DNA of 64,000 bases from Bacillota bacterium (GCA_023410535.1 JAEYPR010000017.1:1-64000), one strand, 5' to 3'; numbered from the stretch's first letter, positions 1 through 8,159 are shown. Translations and numbers: made by a program. The notes: a model not told the origin generated them from the letters alone.

Positions 1-10
1 AACAAGCTCA

Positions 11-199
11 TTTTGTGAATAACTGATCTAAGTTACTAACAAAACGATCTCTTTTTGTGAATAACTCAGCTCACTTATTAACAAAACAAGCTCTTTTTGT
101 GGATAACCGATCTAAGTTATTAACAAAGTGAGCTCATTCTGTGAATAACTCATCTATTTCTGTGAGTAAACGATCTATTGCTGTGGATAAACGGAATTT
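11..199. repeat. 21-bp tandem array with DnaA-box-like cores
   Basis: Nine contiguous 21-bp units tile this stretch, with a conserved GATCT/AGCTC-like block late in most units. TGTGAATAA or TGTGGATAA cores (reverse complement of the DnaA box TTATNCACA) begin at 14, 56, 98, 140 and 182, with TGTGAGTAA at 161. Alternate units in the first half (33, 75, 117) instead carry TTAYTAACA, an imperfect box in the opposite orientation. Two more boxes follow at 213 and 224. Spacings are 42, 42, 42, 21, 21, 31 and 11 bp, so all sites face nearly one side of the helix. No dnaA or dnaN gene is visible, so it may be an origin fragment, a DnaA-titrating cluster or binding sites for another protein. Confidence 0.8.
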
Positions 200-240
200 T
201 TCCTTCGTTCCCTGTGGATAGCTTGTGGATAACTTAATTA

Positions 241-541
241 TATATTGACACCAATTACTTACTACGGCGGTTATACCGAAAATTCACCGAGAATCGCTCC
301 GGTTTTATTTACCCTCACGCCCATCGATCCTAAATTCCAACGGTTCACCCCTCGCCGCTGCTCTACTCCCTTTTTGCGGGGTAATTTTATCCGGCAGTTT
401 AATTTATCAATTTCGGTTCATCAAAATACTTACTAACGTTCTACGAGAATAATGATTTTCTACAATTATGACAAACATTTGCCAAAATCCCCGCTTGGAC
501 TATTGAAGCCAAACACAATCATCATTTTTAAGTCCACACCC
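241..541. other. Non-coding stretch between repeat array and cupin promoter
   Basis: I see no convincing gene here. A 63-codon open frame (245-436) has no ribosome binding site and a random-looking composition. A TTGACA at 245-250 lacks a well-spaced -10. Confidence 0.5.
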
Positions 542-596
542 TTGACAATGGGCCGGTTTTCCATTATAACTAAAACATACTAAACAAATCGGAATT
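542..596 (+). promoter_or_regulatory. Promoter with CymR-like operator for the cupin-metY-RLP operon
   Basis: TTGACA (542-547) and TATAAC (565-570) are separated by 17 bp, a near-consensus housekeeping promoter. Directly downstream, TAAAAC (571-576) and GGAATT (591-596) form the pattern TAAWWC-N14-GGAATT that recurs at two other sulfur promoters in the window. It resembles binding sites described for the Rrf2-family cysteine regulator CymR. The placement over the start site suggests repression. The regulator itself is not in the window. Confidence 0.7.
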
Positions 597-627
597 TAAG
601 AAATTTATTGAATGAAGGAGACGACCA

Positions 628-1065
628 ATGCTCACTCGCCACCTGGGAGATTATCGTTGGGACGGAGTATCCCTGCTTGCATATAAAGAGGAAGGCAGCC
701 ACTTCAAAGCGATCACCCGTCAAATCCTGTTCGCGGGATCGGCCGATCTTCCGTGCCAGTTGCGTTATTTTGAGATCGCGCCCGGAGGCTATTCGACATT
801 GGAAAAACATCACCATATCCATCTGGTTTTGATCGCTCGCGGCGCCGGCCAGGTTCTGCTCGGCGATCGGATTAACCAGGTTCAAGAACACGATCTGTTT
901 GTGGTCGAGCCGGAGCAGTGGCATCAGCTTCGGGCGACCGCCGACCAACCGTTAGGGTTTTATTGCCTGGTCAACAGTGAACGCGACCGTCCGGTCCGGC
1001 CCAATGCGGCGGACTTGGAAGCGCTGCGGCAAGATCCGACGATCGCGGCATTTATAAGGAGTTGA
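628..1065 (+). CDS. Cupin protein, candidate methylthioxylulose-5-phosphate methylsulfurylase
   Basis: A single-domain cupin of 145 residues. A metal-binding cluster KHHHIH (His61, 62, 63, 65) and a second-motif His99 in QWHQLRA are visible, and a cysteine (Cys113) lies in FYCLV. The start is ATG with AAGGAG about ten bases upstream. It opens an operon with an O-acetylhomoserine sulfhydrylase, a CoA-binding protein and a RuBisCO-like protein. In Rhodospirillum rubrum a cupin acts after a RuBisCO-like isomerase to release methanethiol from methylthio-xylulose 5-phosphate, giving DXP. The same role is inferred here from the neighbours. Cupins are functionally diverse, so the fold is certain but the reaction is not. 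Confidence 0.7.
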   Translation: MLTRHLGDYRWDGVSLLAYKEEGSHFKAITRQILFAGSADLPCQLRYFEIAPGGYSTLEKHHHIHLVLIARGAGQVLLGDRINQVQEHDLFVVEPEQWHQLRATADQPLGFYCLVNSERDRPVRPNAADLEALRQDPTIAAFIRS

Positions 1066-1069
1066 AAAC

Positions 1070-2362
1070 ATGAATTCCAAACCGCAATTTGGCTTCGATA
1101 CCCGGATGGTCCATGCCGGCCATATTCCCGATCCGCAGACCGGCGCCCGGGCGGTGCCGATCTATCAGACCTCTTCGTTTGTGTTTTACGATTCGGACTA
1201 TGCGGCGGAGTTGTTTGACCTAAAGCAATACGGTCATATCTATTCGCGGATCAGCAACCCGACTGTCGCGGTGTTTGAAGAACGGATGGCTTCGCTCGAA
1301 GGCGCGACCGGCGCCGTAGCCACCGCCAGCGGCATGTCGGCGCAGTTGGTTGCCTTAATGACCTTGTTGGAATCCGGGGATGAGATCGTTGCCTCGGCGC
1401 ATCTATATGGCGGGACTACGACCCAACTTACCTATACCTTGAAGAAGATGGGCATCGCGGTGACCTTTGTCGATCCGACCGATCTCAGTGCCTGGGAGCG
1501 GGCGGTTACCCCGCGGACCAAAGCTTTCTACGGCGAACTCATCGGCAACCCGCGCGGCAGTATTTTAGATCTCGAAAAGCTAGCGGCCTTGGGCGCCAGT
1601 TACGGCATTCCCTTGATTATCGATAACACCATTGCTACCCCGTATTTGTGCCGTCCGATGGAGTATGGCGCGACGATCGTCGTCTATTCGGCGACCAAAT
1701 TCATCGGAGGTCACGGCAATTCCCTGGGCGGGGTGATCTTGGATTCGGGGAAGTTCAACTACGCCAGTTTTCCGTCGCTTGCCGAGCCGTCGCCCCAGTA
1801 TCACAATTTACGTTTTTACGATACCTTCGGCCATTATGGCTTCCTGATGAAAGCCCGCGCGGCCACGGTCCGCGATACCGGTTGTTGTCTCGCCCCGACT
1901 AATGCGTTTCTGCTGATTCAAGGACTGGAGACGTTGTCGTTACGGATGGACCGCCATGTCGCTAATACCTTGCAGATCGCCCGTTTCCTGGAGGAGCACC
2001 CTAAGGTCGCTTGGGTCGCGTACGCCGGTCTGCCCAGCCATCCCCAGTATGAATTGGCCCAAAAGTATTTGCCGCGGGGCGCGGGGGCGGTGCTGTCGTT
2101 CGGATTGAAACAACAGGCCGGAGCCGATATCCGGGAGACCGGCAAACGATTTATCCAACAGTTGCAACTCTTCAGCCACCTGGCCAATATCGGGGATGTC
2201 CGCAGTTTAGTGATTCATCCCGCCTCAACCACCCATCGGCAGCTCTCTGAGACGGAACTGCGCGAATGCAGGGTTGGGCCCGAACTGATCCGCTTGTCGA
2301 TTGGAATTGAAACGCTGGAGGATTTACAATGGGATCTGGAACAAGCATTGCATGCCCTATAA
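1070..2362 (+). CDS. metY: O-acetylhomoserine sulfhydrylase (PLP-dependent)
   Basis: A Cys/Met-metabolism PLP enzyme of 430 residues, the usual MetY length. It has the IYSRISNPT motif near residue 57, the ATASGM loop near 85, and the Schiff-base lysine Lys210 in YSATKFIGGHG. The C-terminal SLVIHPASTTH motif is also present. It condenses O-acetylhomoserine with sulfide or methanethiol, giving homocysteine or methionine. Next to the cupin and RuBisCO-like genes its most likely co-substrate is methanethiol. A second paralog (13918-15171) sits with the sulfur-carrier genes, suggesting that the two differ in sulfur donor. The RBS AAGGAG sits eight bases before the ATG. Confidence 0.9.
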   Translation: MNSKPQFGFDTRMVHAGHIPDPQTGARAVPIYQTSSFVFYDSDYAAELFDLKQYGHIYSRISNPTVAVFEERMASLEGATGAVATASGMSAQLVALMTLLESGDEIVASAHLYGGTTTQLTYTLKKMGIAVTFVDPTDLSAWERAVTPRTKAFYGELIGNPRGSILDLEKLAALGASYGIPLIIDNTIATPYLCRPMEYGATIVVYSATKFIGGHGNSLGGVILDSGKFNYASFPSLAEPSPQYHNLRFYDTFGHYGFLMKARAATVRDTGCCLAPTNAFLLIQGLETLSLRMDRHVANTLQIARFLEEHPKVAWVAYAGLPSHPQYELAQKYLPRGAGAVLSFGLKQQAGADIRETGKRFIQQLQLFSHLANIGDVRSLVIHPASTTHRQLSETELRECRVGPELIRLSIGIETLEDLQWDLEQALHAL

Positions 2363-2868
2363 CACTGAATACGATCTTGACCCAAGAACAACAAATCTTG
2401 TATCAAAATCCGGAAACGATTCAAACCATTCTGAATCAGTACCGAACCGTTGCAATTGTCGGGTTATCCTCGGATCAACAGAAAGCAAGTTATTTCGTTG
2501 CCAGCTACCTGCGTTCGGCGGGATACCGGATCATCCCGGTCAACCCCAAAGCCGAGGCGATCTTCGGGGAGCGTTGTTACCCCAATCTGACGAGTATTCC
2601 CGAACCGGTCGACTTAGTGGATATCTTTCGTCCGGCGGCCGAATGCCTGCCCATTGTGGAAGAGGCGATCGCCATCCAAGCTAAGGCGGTCTGGTTGCAA
2701 CTGAAAATCATCAATCGGGCGGCCGTTGAAAAAGCCCGCCAAGCCGGTTTGTCGACGGTGATGGACCTCTGCGTCAAGATGGAGCATGGCCGTTATCACG
2801 GCGGTCTGCATGAGGCGGGGATGAATACCGGAATCATTTCAGCCAAACGACAACACCGGTTTATTTAG
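2329..2868 (+). CDS. CoA-binding domain protein (YccU family)
   Basis: A Rossmann-type CoA_binding_2 protein of 179 residues. The core starts near residue 40 with VAIVGLSSD, followed by YRIIPVNPKAEAIFGERCYP and VDLVDIFRPA, typical of the YccU family. The start overlaps the 3' end of metY by 34 bases and has GGAGG nine bases upstream. About 25 N-terminal residues precede the domain, so a later start is possible. The biochemical role is unknown. The family is often found beside O-acetylhomoserine sulfhydrylase genes, and that arrangement is seen here. Confidence 0.85.
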   Translation: MGSGTSIACPITLNTILTQEQQILYQNPETIQTILNQYRTVAIVGLSSDQQKASYFVASYLRSAGYRIIPVNPKAEAIFGERCYPNLTSIPEPVDLVDIFRPAAECLPIVEEAIAIQAKAVWLQLKIINRAAVEKARQAGLSTVMDLCVKMEHGRYHGGLHEAGMNTGIISAKRQHRFI

Positions 2869-2913
2869 CGGGTTTTGGAGAAGGTGAAACACACTTATGA
2901 ACGAGGTAATGCC

Positions 2914-4056
2914 ATGTTTATTGCAGACACCCCAGCATGCCCATTGTCCGGCGAACGTTTTTTTGTCGTTTACCTGTTATGCGGAAACAGGGAAGAGGCT
3001 TTCGCCAAAGCGACCGATATCTGTTTTGAACAGACGGTCGAGTTCCCCGACGAACTGTTGCCTAGCGGATTTATTCGTGACGGTTTGGTCGGGCGGATTG
3101 AATCGTTTGCACAAATAACCGACGCGCGTTTTCAGGCGGTCATCAGTTACGCCATTGAGACAACCGCCAACGAGCTGACTCAACTGTTAAATGTGATCTT
3201 CGGCAACATCAGCATTAAACCGGGAGTGCGGGTTGAACGGATTGAGCTGCCCCAGTCGTTGCTGAAGCACTTTAAGGGACCGCGTTGGGGAAAGGCGGGT
3301 TTGCGTCAGCTCCTGGACATTACGAACCGTCCCTTGTTATTTACCGCGCTGAAACCGATGGGATTGCCCGCAGCCGACTTAGCCGAGCTTGCCTATAAGT
3401 TTGCCGTGGGAGGAATCGATATTATCAAAGACGATCACGGGATCACCAATCAGCAATTTGCAACCTTTAACGAACGCTTGGAACGTTGCGTTGCGGCCGT
3501 AGCCCGCGCCAACCGGGAAACCGGACGGAAGACGATTTATGTAGCGAATATCAATGCCCCGTATCATGAGGTGATCGACCGCGCCAGACAAGCCAAAGCG
3601 GCGGGCGCCGGAGGGTTGCTGATCGCTCCGGGACTGGTCGGTTTTGATCTGATGCGGACCATCGCCGACGATGACGCCATCGGGTTGCCCATCTTCAGCC
3701 ATCCGACGTTTTTGGGGAGTTACGTCCTGACCAATAACGGCATTGCCCATCATGCCCTGTTCGGTCAGATTCAGCGGTTGGCCGGGGCTGACGCCGTCAT
3801 TTATCCCAACTTCGGGGGACGCTTCGCGTTCACCTTGGATGAGTGCCGGAGCATTGTCGCCGGCGCCAATATCGCAATGGGCGAGTTAAAATCGATCTTT
3901 CCCTGTCCGGCAGGGGGGATTGGCCTCGGCAATATTCCGGAACTGCTTGACGTTTACGGTAATGAAGTGATTTTCTTAATGGGCGGCGGTCTCTTTAAAC
4001 ACAGTCCCGATCTGGTGGAAAATTGCCGTTATTTTCGTAGTTTGGTCGGAGGATAA
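2914..4056 (+). CDS. RuBisCO-like protein (form IV), candidate methylthioribulose-1-phosphate isomerase
   Basis: A form IV RuBisCO-like protein of about 380 residues. The N-terminal domain is followed by a barrel with KPMGL (Lys147, at RuBisCO Lys175) and IIKDDHG (Lys172, Asp173, Asp174, His175). In true RuBisCO the last metal ligand is Glu, so carboxylation is unlikely. The start chosen is ATG with GAGG seven bases upstream; the frame stays open to a TTG at 2875. Relatives are MtnW (enolase of aerobic methionine salvage) and the R. rubrum isomerase of the MTA-isoprenoid shunt. No other mtn salvage gene is near and a cupin and metY are, so the shunt-type isomerase is favoured. Confidence 0.8.
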   Translation: MFIADTPACPLSGERFFVVYLLCGNREEAFAKATDICFEQTVEFPDELLPSGFIRDGLVGRIESFAQITDARFQAVISYAIETTANELTQLLNVIFGNISIKPGVRVERIELPQSLLKHFKGPRWGKAGLRQLLDITNRPLLFTALKPMGLPAADLAELAYKFAVGGIDIIKDDHGITNQQFATFNERLERCVAAVARANRETGRKTIYVANINAPYHEVIDRARQAKAAGAGGLLIAPGLVGFDLMRTIADDDAIGLPIFSHPTFLGSYVLTNNGIAHHALFGQIQRLAGADAVIYPNFGGRFAFTLDECRSIVAGANIAMGELKSIFPCPAGGIGLGNIPELLDVYGNEVIFLMGGGLFKHSPDLVENCRYFRSLVGG

Positions 4057-4076
4057 CAAGTTAACGATATCCATGG

Positions 4077-4098
4077 AACCGTCCGGCGGCGGTTTTTG
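4077..4098 (+). terminator. Rho-independent terminator after the RuBisCO-like gene
   Basis: AACCGTC (4077-4083) pairs with GGCGGTT (4088-4094, one G-T pair) around a four-base loop, followed by a T run. It lies 20 bases after the stop codon. Confidence 0.65.
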
Positions 4099-4172
4099 AT
4101 TGAGTTGGAGCGAAGTTTCAACTCTGCTTGAGCGATTCGTTGGAAAATAGTTCGTTTGATTCGATATTTCTG

Positions 4173-4232
4173 TTGACAATCGTCTCGTAACGTTTTATTA
4201 TAATATTAATTCCAACTAATTTTAGTGGAATT
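4173..4232 (+). promoter_or_regulatory. Promoter and CymR-like operator of the sulfonate/desulfinase operon
   Basis: TTGACA (4173-4178), 17 bp, then TATTAT (4196-4201, overlapping TATAAT at 4199). TAATTC (4207-4212) and GGAATT (4227-4232) give the TAAWWC-N14-GGAATT operator, here also a near-perfect inverted repeat AATTCCA...TGGAATT. The block is nearly identical to the sulfate-operon promoter at 9514-9573, so both should respond to the same regulator. Confidence 0.75.
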
Positions 4233-4262
4233 AAAGGAATTGAATATTACATCATAACGACG

Positions 4263-4330
4263 CTAACTAGAAATACTGGAGGCCGAGTGGATCAAGACCC
4301 GAGAAGGGTCTGATCGCTTGGCCTTTTTTA
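4263..4330 (+). promoter_or_regulatory. Leader attenuator, copy 1 (small hairpin plus terminator)
   Basis: A short hairpin CTAG-AAATA-CTGG (4267-4279) abuts a terminator stem AGGCCGAG (4280-4287) / CTTGGCCT (4317-4324). The terminator has an inner GATCA-AGACCC stem-loop and ends in a T run. It lies between promoter and first gene, so it should stop transcription unless antiterminated. Copies with the same ACTGGAG core occur at 9623-9695 and 21208-21261. It does not match SAM, T-box or other riboswitch signatures I know. Confidence 0.7.
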
Positions 4331-4366
4331 TTTCCGGTTATCGTACATTACCGAGGAGGAATTCGA

Positions 4367-5389
4367 ATGCAAAAACAAGGCGGGCGGAAAAACAGCGGAC
4401 GGTCAATCACCCAATGGGTAGTGGGTTTCATTGCACTGGCAGTCGGATTGACGGTTGTCGTGGGTACCGGTTTTGCCCAAAGTAAAAACCGGCTTCCCGA
4501 ATTTAAAGTCATCGGACAGGATTGGACGTATGTGGCGCGCGAGAAGGGGTGGCTGGATAAACCCTTTGAAAAGGACGGAACCAAAGTTAAAATCGTCGAA
4601 ACCCCGACCGGAACGGAAGGCGCGTTAATGGCGCGCGGTGACCTTCATATTGCGGAGCGGATGATTTATGCGGCGATGCAATTTAAGGTCGCCGGCTTTG
4701 ACATCACCGTGGTCGACACCTCGAAACATCCCGACCCCAACGTGGTCAGCATTATGGTGCCGTCGGATTCGCCGGTTAAAAAGTTTGAGGATTTAAAGGG
4801 TAAAAAAATTGCCAGCACGCGTGGGGGATGCCCTTATCTGGTCCTCTTGGAAATGGCCGAAGGGCGCGGCTGGGATGTTGATAAAGACATTCAATATTTA
4901 AACATGCCATCATCCGAATATAAGGCGTTGATCATCGCCAAACAGGTCGATGCGATTTCGATGCATCCCACCGCGGAGATCGCCCCGTTGCTTCAGAACG
5001 GATTCGCGCGCGAAATCGCCTATCCGGCCAAAAACTCCCTCTACATTCAGGGGGGCGGGGTCTATGTCAACTTTACCCCCAGTGAGTTGGCCAAGGATCA
5101 TCCGGACGTGGTCAAAAAATACTTGACAATCCGCTATAAGACACTGCAATGGATTGAAAAGAACCAGGATGAAGCTGCGGCCATCGTCCAGAAAGTCCGG
5201 CGGACGCCGCCCGAAGTATCGAAGTTTGCCTGGAGCCGGCGTTTTGCAACCTGGAAACCGGAGCGCAATTATGAGAAAGTGGTGACGGAAACCGCGCGGC
5301 TTCAGGATTGGCTGATCAAGATCGGCGACTATAAGCCGGAAAAAAAGATCGATTTGCGTAAGTACATCGACCCGCAATATTATCGCTAA
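4367..5389 (+). CDS. Sulfonate-type ABC transporter substrate-binding protein
   Basis: An SsuA/TauA-like periplasmic binding protein of 340 residues. The signal peptide has a hydrophobic stretch at about residues 18-36, ending in GFAQ. The family hallmark KFEDLKGKKIAST (about residue 140) is present. It should deliver a sulfonate- or sulfinate-like sulfur source to the permease (6521) and ATPase (7383) of the same operon. The first gene of the operon, it lies behind a CymR-like operator and an attenuator, consistent with induction under sulfur limitation. The true ligand cannot be read from sequence. Confidence 0.85.
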   Translation: MQKQGGRKNSGRSITQWVVGFIALAVGLTVVVGTGFAQSKNRLPEFKVIGQDWTYVAREKGWLDKPFEKDGTKVKIVETPTGTEGALMARGDLHIAERMIYAAMQFKVAGFDITVVDTSKHPDPNVVSIMVPSDSPVKKFEDLKGKKIASTRGGCPYLVLLEMAEGRGWDVDKDIQYLNMPSSEYKALIIAKQVDAISMHPTAEIAPLLQNGFAREIAYPAKNSLYIQGGGVYVNFTPSELAKDHPDVVKKYLTIRYKTLQWIEKNQDEAAAIVQKVRRTPPEVSKFAWSRRFATWKPERNYEKVVTETARLQDWLIKIGDYKPEKKIDLRKYIDPQYYR

Positions 5390-5418
5390 ATTACCAAGAT
5401 AACGAGAGGAGCAAGATC

Positions 5419-6459
5419 ATGTCGATTCGTCAATTCGCAGGGAAAGAAATCCGATATACCATTTGCCCGGTGGGGAACGCCAGTTACATTGCAGCCAATA
5501 AAGGCTGGTTGAACGAGGGTTTGGCTAAACTGGGCGTTAACGCCACGTTACTTCAGACGTTGCCGCAAGATCGTTGGGAGGTCCATTATAATTACAAAGA
5601 CGAGGCCTTGTTCCGGGAAGGAGGCAATATCCCTCCGATTTGGTCTAAATCCCGTGGTGAGGAACCGGTGTTGATCGGGTTGACCTTCTTGGATCAAAAA
5701 CAATACATTATTGTCCGTGCCGATTCGCCCATTGACTCCGTTGAGCAATTGCGGCGCCGGAGACTGGGATTGCAAGCCCGTCCCGAATTTTTGATTGATT
5801 TTTATAAAGCCACCGCGCAACGGGGCTTTGAAACCGCTTTGGCGGTTCGCGGCGTCACCAAAGCGGAAGTAAACTTCGTGGAACTTGCGATCAACGAGGC
5901 GGAGATCGCCCAGACCGCCGATAAACGGAGCAATTCCGGAAAGATTGAAGTTGAGGCGTTGGACAACGGCGAAGTCGACGCCATTTTTACCCGCGGCACC
6001 CGCGCCCAAAAGTTGTTGGAGACCGGAAAATACAAAGTCATCTTTGAACTGACCGTCGACGCCAATCAGCTATTCCCGATCGACAACACCTACCCCAATA
6101 TTCTGACTGTCAGCAAACGGTTGGCGGAGGAAGCCCCGGAGATCGTCATTGAATACATCAGGCAATTATTGCGCGCGGCTGACTGGGCGCAAAACAACCG
6201 GCCCGAGGTGCTGGAGTTGTTTGCCAAACAGACCCATGGCACCCTCGGCCAGGTGGCTAACGCCCGTTCGTTTGATTTTCACCGCCATTTGGCGCCGGAA
6301 TTGACGGAAAAAGGGTTGTTGGCGCTGGAGAGTCAAAAACGGCTGCTTTTTGATCACGGTTACATCGATCGCGATTTCGATATTGCCCAATGGGCCGACG
6401 ACCGTTATTTAAAAGCGGCCTTGGCGGAGCGCGATCAAACGCTGACGCCGGCAGTGTGA
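5419..6459 (+). CDS. DszB-like sulfinate desulfinase, copy 1
   Basis: A 346-residue protein of the SsuA-like fold but without a signal peptide, so cytoplasmic. It matches the desulfinase DszB of dibenzothiophene desulfurization at its active site. YTICPVGN (Cys16) aligns with DszB Cys27, VHYNY (His56) with His60, and FREGGNIPP (Arg66) with Arg70 and the following Gly-Gly. DszB cleaves an aryl C-S bond to release sulfite. Here the product sulfite would feed the sulfite reductase at 16389. It sits between the binding protein and permease genes and is about 75% identical by eye to 8199-9248. The substrate is unknown; a non-enzymatic binding protein is the alternative. Confidence 0.75.
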   Translation: MSIRQFAGKEIRYTICPVGNASYIAANKGWLNEGLAKLGVNATLLQTLPQDRWEVHYNYKDEALFREGGNIPPIWSKSRGEEPVLIGLTFLDQKQYIIVRADSPIDSVEQLRRRRLGLQARPEFLIDFYKATAQRGFETALAVRGVTKAEVNFVELAINEAEIAQTADKRSNSGKIEVEALDNGEVDAIFTRGTRAQKLLETGKYKVIFELTVDANQLFPIDNTYPNILTVSKRLAEEAPEIVIEYIRQLLRAADWAQNNRPEVLELFAKQTHGTLGQVANARSFDFHRHLAPELTEKGLLALESQKRLLFDHGYIDRDFDIAQWADDRYLKAALAERDQTLTPAV

Positions 6460-6520
6460 CGGGTTAACTCGCGTCCGCGGGAATATTAGCCCGCGGACAC
6501 AGCGAAAGGGAGGAGTAGTT

Positions 6521-7354
6521 TTGAGTAGTCAAACGAATTTATCCATCCACCCTCAACAACGTTGGAACTTGCCGAGTCTGGGAGAGTGGGGCGCCAAACT
6601 GACATCGTTGATCATCCCTTTTTTGCTGATTTTAAGTTGGCAGATCTCATCGAACCTCGGTATTTTCAATCAAGCGGTGTTACCTTCACCATTACGAGTC
6701 GTTCAAGCGTTGCAGCGGATTATTGCCGACGGCACTTTGCCGAAGGATTTGGGAGTAAGCGCCATTCGGGTGGTCTCCGGCTATTTTTGGGGCGTGTCGC
6801 TGGCGTTGATCATCGGCATATTGAGCGGGTTATTCAAGTTTGTCGAGCGTTTAGTCGGCGCGGTGGTTGACGCGATCCGGCAGATTCCTACTTTTACTTG
6901 GATTCCCTTGATTGTGCTCTGGTTTGGAATTGGAGAAATCTCCAAAAACGTGATCATCGGCAAAGCGGTTTTCATTCCGGTTTTTCTCAATACCTTACAG
7001 GGAATCCGCGGGGTTTCCAATGACTATGTGGAAGTCGCCCGCGTTTTGGAATTGAAAGCTTCGAAGTTCTTATTTAAAGTGGTGATTCCTTCCGCTTTAC
7101 CCTCAATCTTCACCGGTCTGCGACTCGGCGCCGGTTCGTCTTGGATGGCGGTGGTGGCGGCGGAGATGTTGGGCGGCGGTTTGACCGGGCTGGGTTATGC
7201 GTTGACCAAAGCCAAGGATTATCTCCAATCCGATGAACTGATCGCTTTGATGCTCGTCATCGGTTTGGTGGGATTGCTGCTGGATCGCACGATCAAATTG
7301 ATTGAAGCTTCGGCATTGCGGTGGCGGAAGAATTTTAGCGGCAGTGGCAAATAA
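6521..7354 (+). CDS. Sulfonate-type ABC transporter permease
   Basis: An SsuC/TauC-like inner-membrane permease of 277 residues with about six membrane segments. It has the ATPase-coupling EAA-type loop around residues 170-215 (YVEVARVLELKASKFLFKVV, then the LPSIFTGLRLG region). The start is TTG, preceded by a strong AAAGGGAGGAG. It partners the ATPase that follows 28 bases after its stop. Paralogous to the permease at 23205. Confidence 0.88.
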   Translation: MSSQTNLSIHPQQRWNLPSLGEWGAKLTSLIIPFLLILSWQISSNLGIFNQAVLPSPLRVVQALQRIIADGTLPKDLGVSAIRVVSGYFWGVSLALIIGILSGLFKFVERLVGAVVDAIRQIPTFTWIPLIVLWFGIGEISKNVIIGKAVFIPVFLNTLQGIRGVSNDYVEVARVLELKASKFLFKVVIPSALPSIFTGLRLGAGSSWMAVVAAEMLGGGLTGLGYALTKAKDYLQSDELIALMLVIGLVGLLLDRTIKLIEASALRWRKNFSGSGK

Positions 7355-7382
7355 CCGCTGTTTTGAGAAAGGTGGGCCGTTG

Positions 7383-8159
7383 ATGGCGGTGAGTATCGAT
7401 AACTCGGTGGCGGTGGCAATCGATCGAGTTTCAAAGATCTATCATTCGAAGGCGAAAGATGTCGTAGCGATTAAAAAAATATCGTTCAACATCCGCAAAG
7501 GGGAGTTTCTGTCGATCATCGGACCCAGCGGCTGCGGTAAAACGACCTTGTTGCGGTTGATCGCCGGGCTGGAGCAAAATTACGACGGCGATATCGTTGT
7601 TTCGGGCACACGAGTGGAAGGTCCGGGCCTGGATCGGGGCATCATCTTTCAGGAACACCGGCTGTTGCCGTGGTTGACGGTTGAGGAAAATGTCGCGCTG
7701 GGCCTGGAGGGGAAGCGGGCGTATATTGCCGATAAAGTACAACATTACCTTGAAAAAGTCGGCTTGGAAGGGTTCGCCAAAGTTTATCCCAACCAATTAT
7801 CGGGCGGTATGGCGCAACGGGCGGCGATTGCCCGGGCGTTAGTCTATCAACCAAAGGTTTTGTTGCTCGACGAACCGTTCGGGGCGTTGGATGCATTGAC
7901 CCGGGTTCGCATGCAAGCGGAGATTGAAAAGATCTGGTTGACCGAAAAGACGACCATGATCCTGATCACCCACGATATTGAAGAAGCGGTTTACCTCGGT
8001 GACCGGGTGGTAGTCATGACGGAACGACCCGGTGAGATCAATGCCGTTTTTAATGTGCCGTTGGCTCGTTCCCGGGACCGCAATAGCGCCGAGTTTTCTC
8101 AGATCAAGAAGCAGGTGGTGCAAACCTTGGATGTCAGCCATGGGTCATTTGAAATTTAA
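7383..8159 (+). CDS. Sulfonate-type ABC transporter ATPase
   Basis: An SsuB/TauB-like ABC ATPase of 258 residues. It has Walker A GPSGCGKTT, signature LSGGMAQR, Walker [13 protein letters not shown] and a switch His in LITHD. The ATG chosen has AAAGGTGG upstream and lies past the permease stop. The same frame is open back to 7302 inside the permease gene. It powers import with 4367 and 6521. Confidence 0.9.
   Translation: MAVSIDNSVAVAIDRVSKIYHSKAKDVVAIKKISFNIRKGEFLSIIGPSGCGKTTLLRLIAGLEQNYDGDIVVSGTRVEGPGLDRGIIFQEHRLLPWLTVEENVALGLEGKRAYIADKVQHYLEKVGLEGFAKVYPNQLSGGMAQRAAIARALVYQPKVLLLDEPFGALDALTRVRMQAEIEKIWLTEKTTMILITHDIEEAVYLGDRVVVMTERPGEINAVFNVPLARSRDRNSAEFSQIKKQVVQTLDVSHGSFEI

Noticed and set aside
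11..288. CRISPR array
   Set aside because: Units are contiguous 21-mers with no unique spacers and no cas genes nearby. The same reasoning excludes the array at 55097-55288.
245..436. 63-codon forward open frame
   Set aside because: No ribosome binding site, random-looking composition, and the start lies within a TTGACA-like element.
580..948. 122-codon reverse open frame opposite the cupin gene
   Set aside because: It is a shadow of the cupin gene, which has a strong promoter, RBS and recognizable cupin motifs.
2914..4056. True RuBisCO or MtnW enolase
   Set aside because: The KDDE ligand set is altered, no phosphoribulokinase or mtn salvage genes are near, and the cupin partner points to another reaction. 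MtnW is not strictly excluded.
4263..4330. SAM-I riboswitch or T-box leader
   Set aside because: None of the conserved SAM-I core or the T-box TGGNACCGCG sequence is present; the element is too short.
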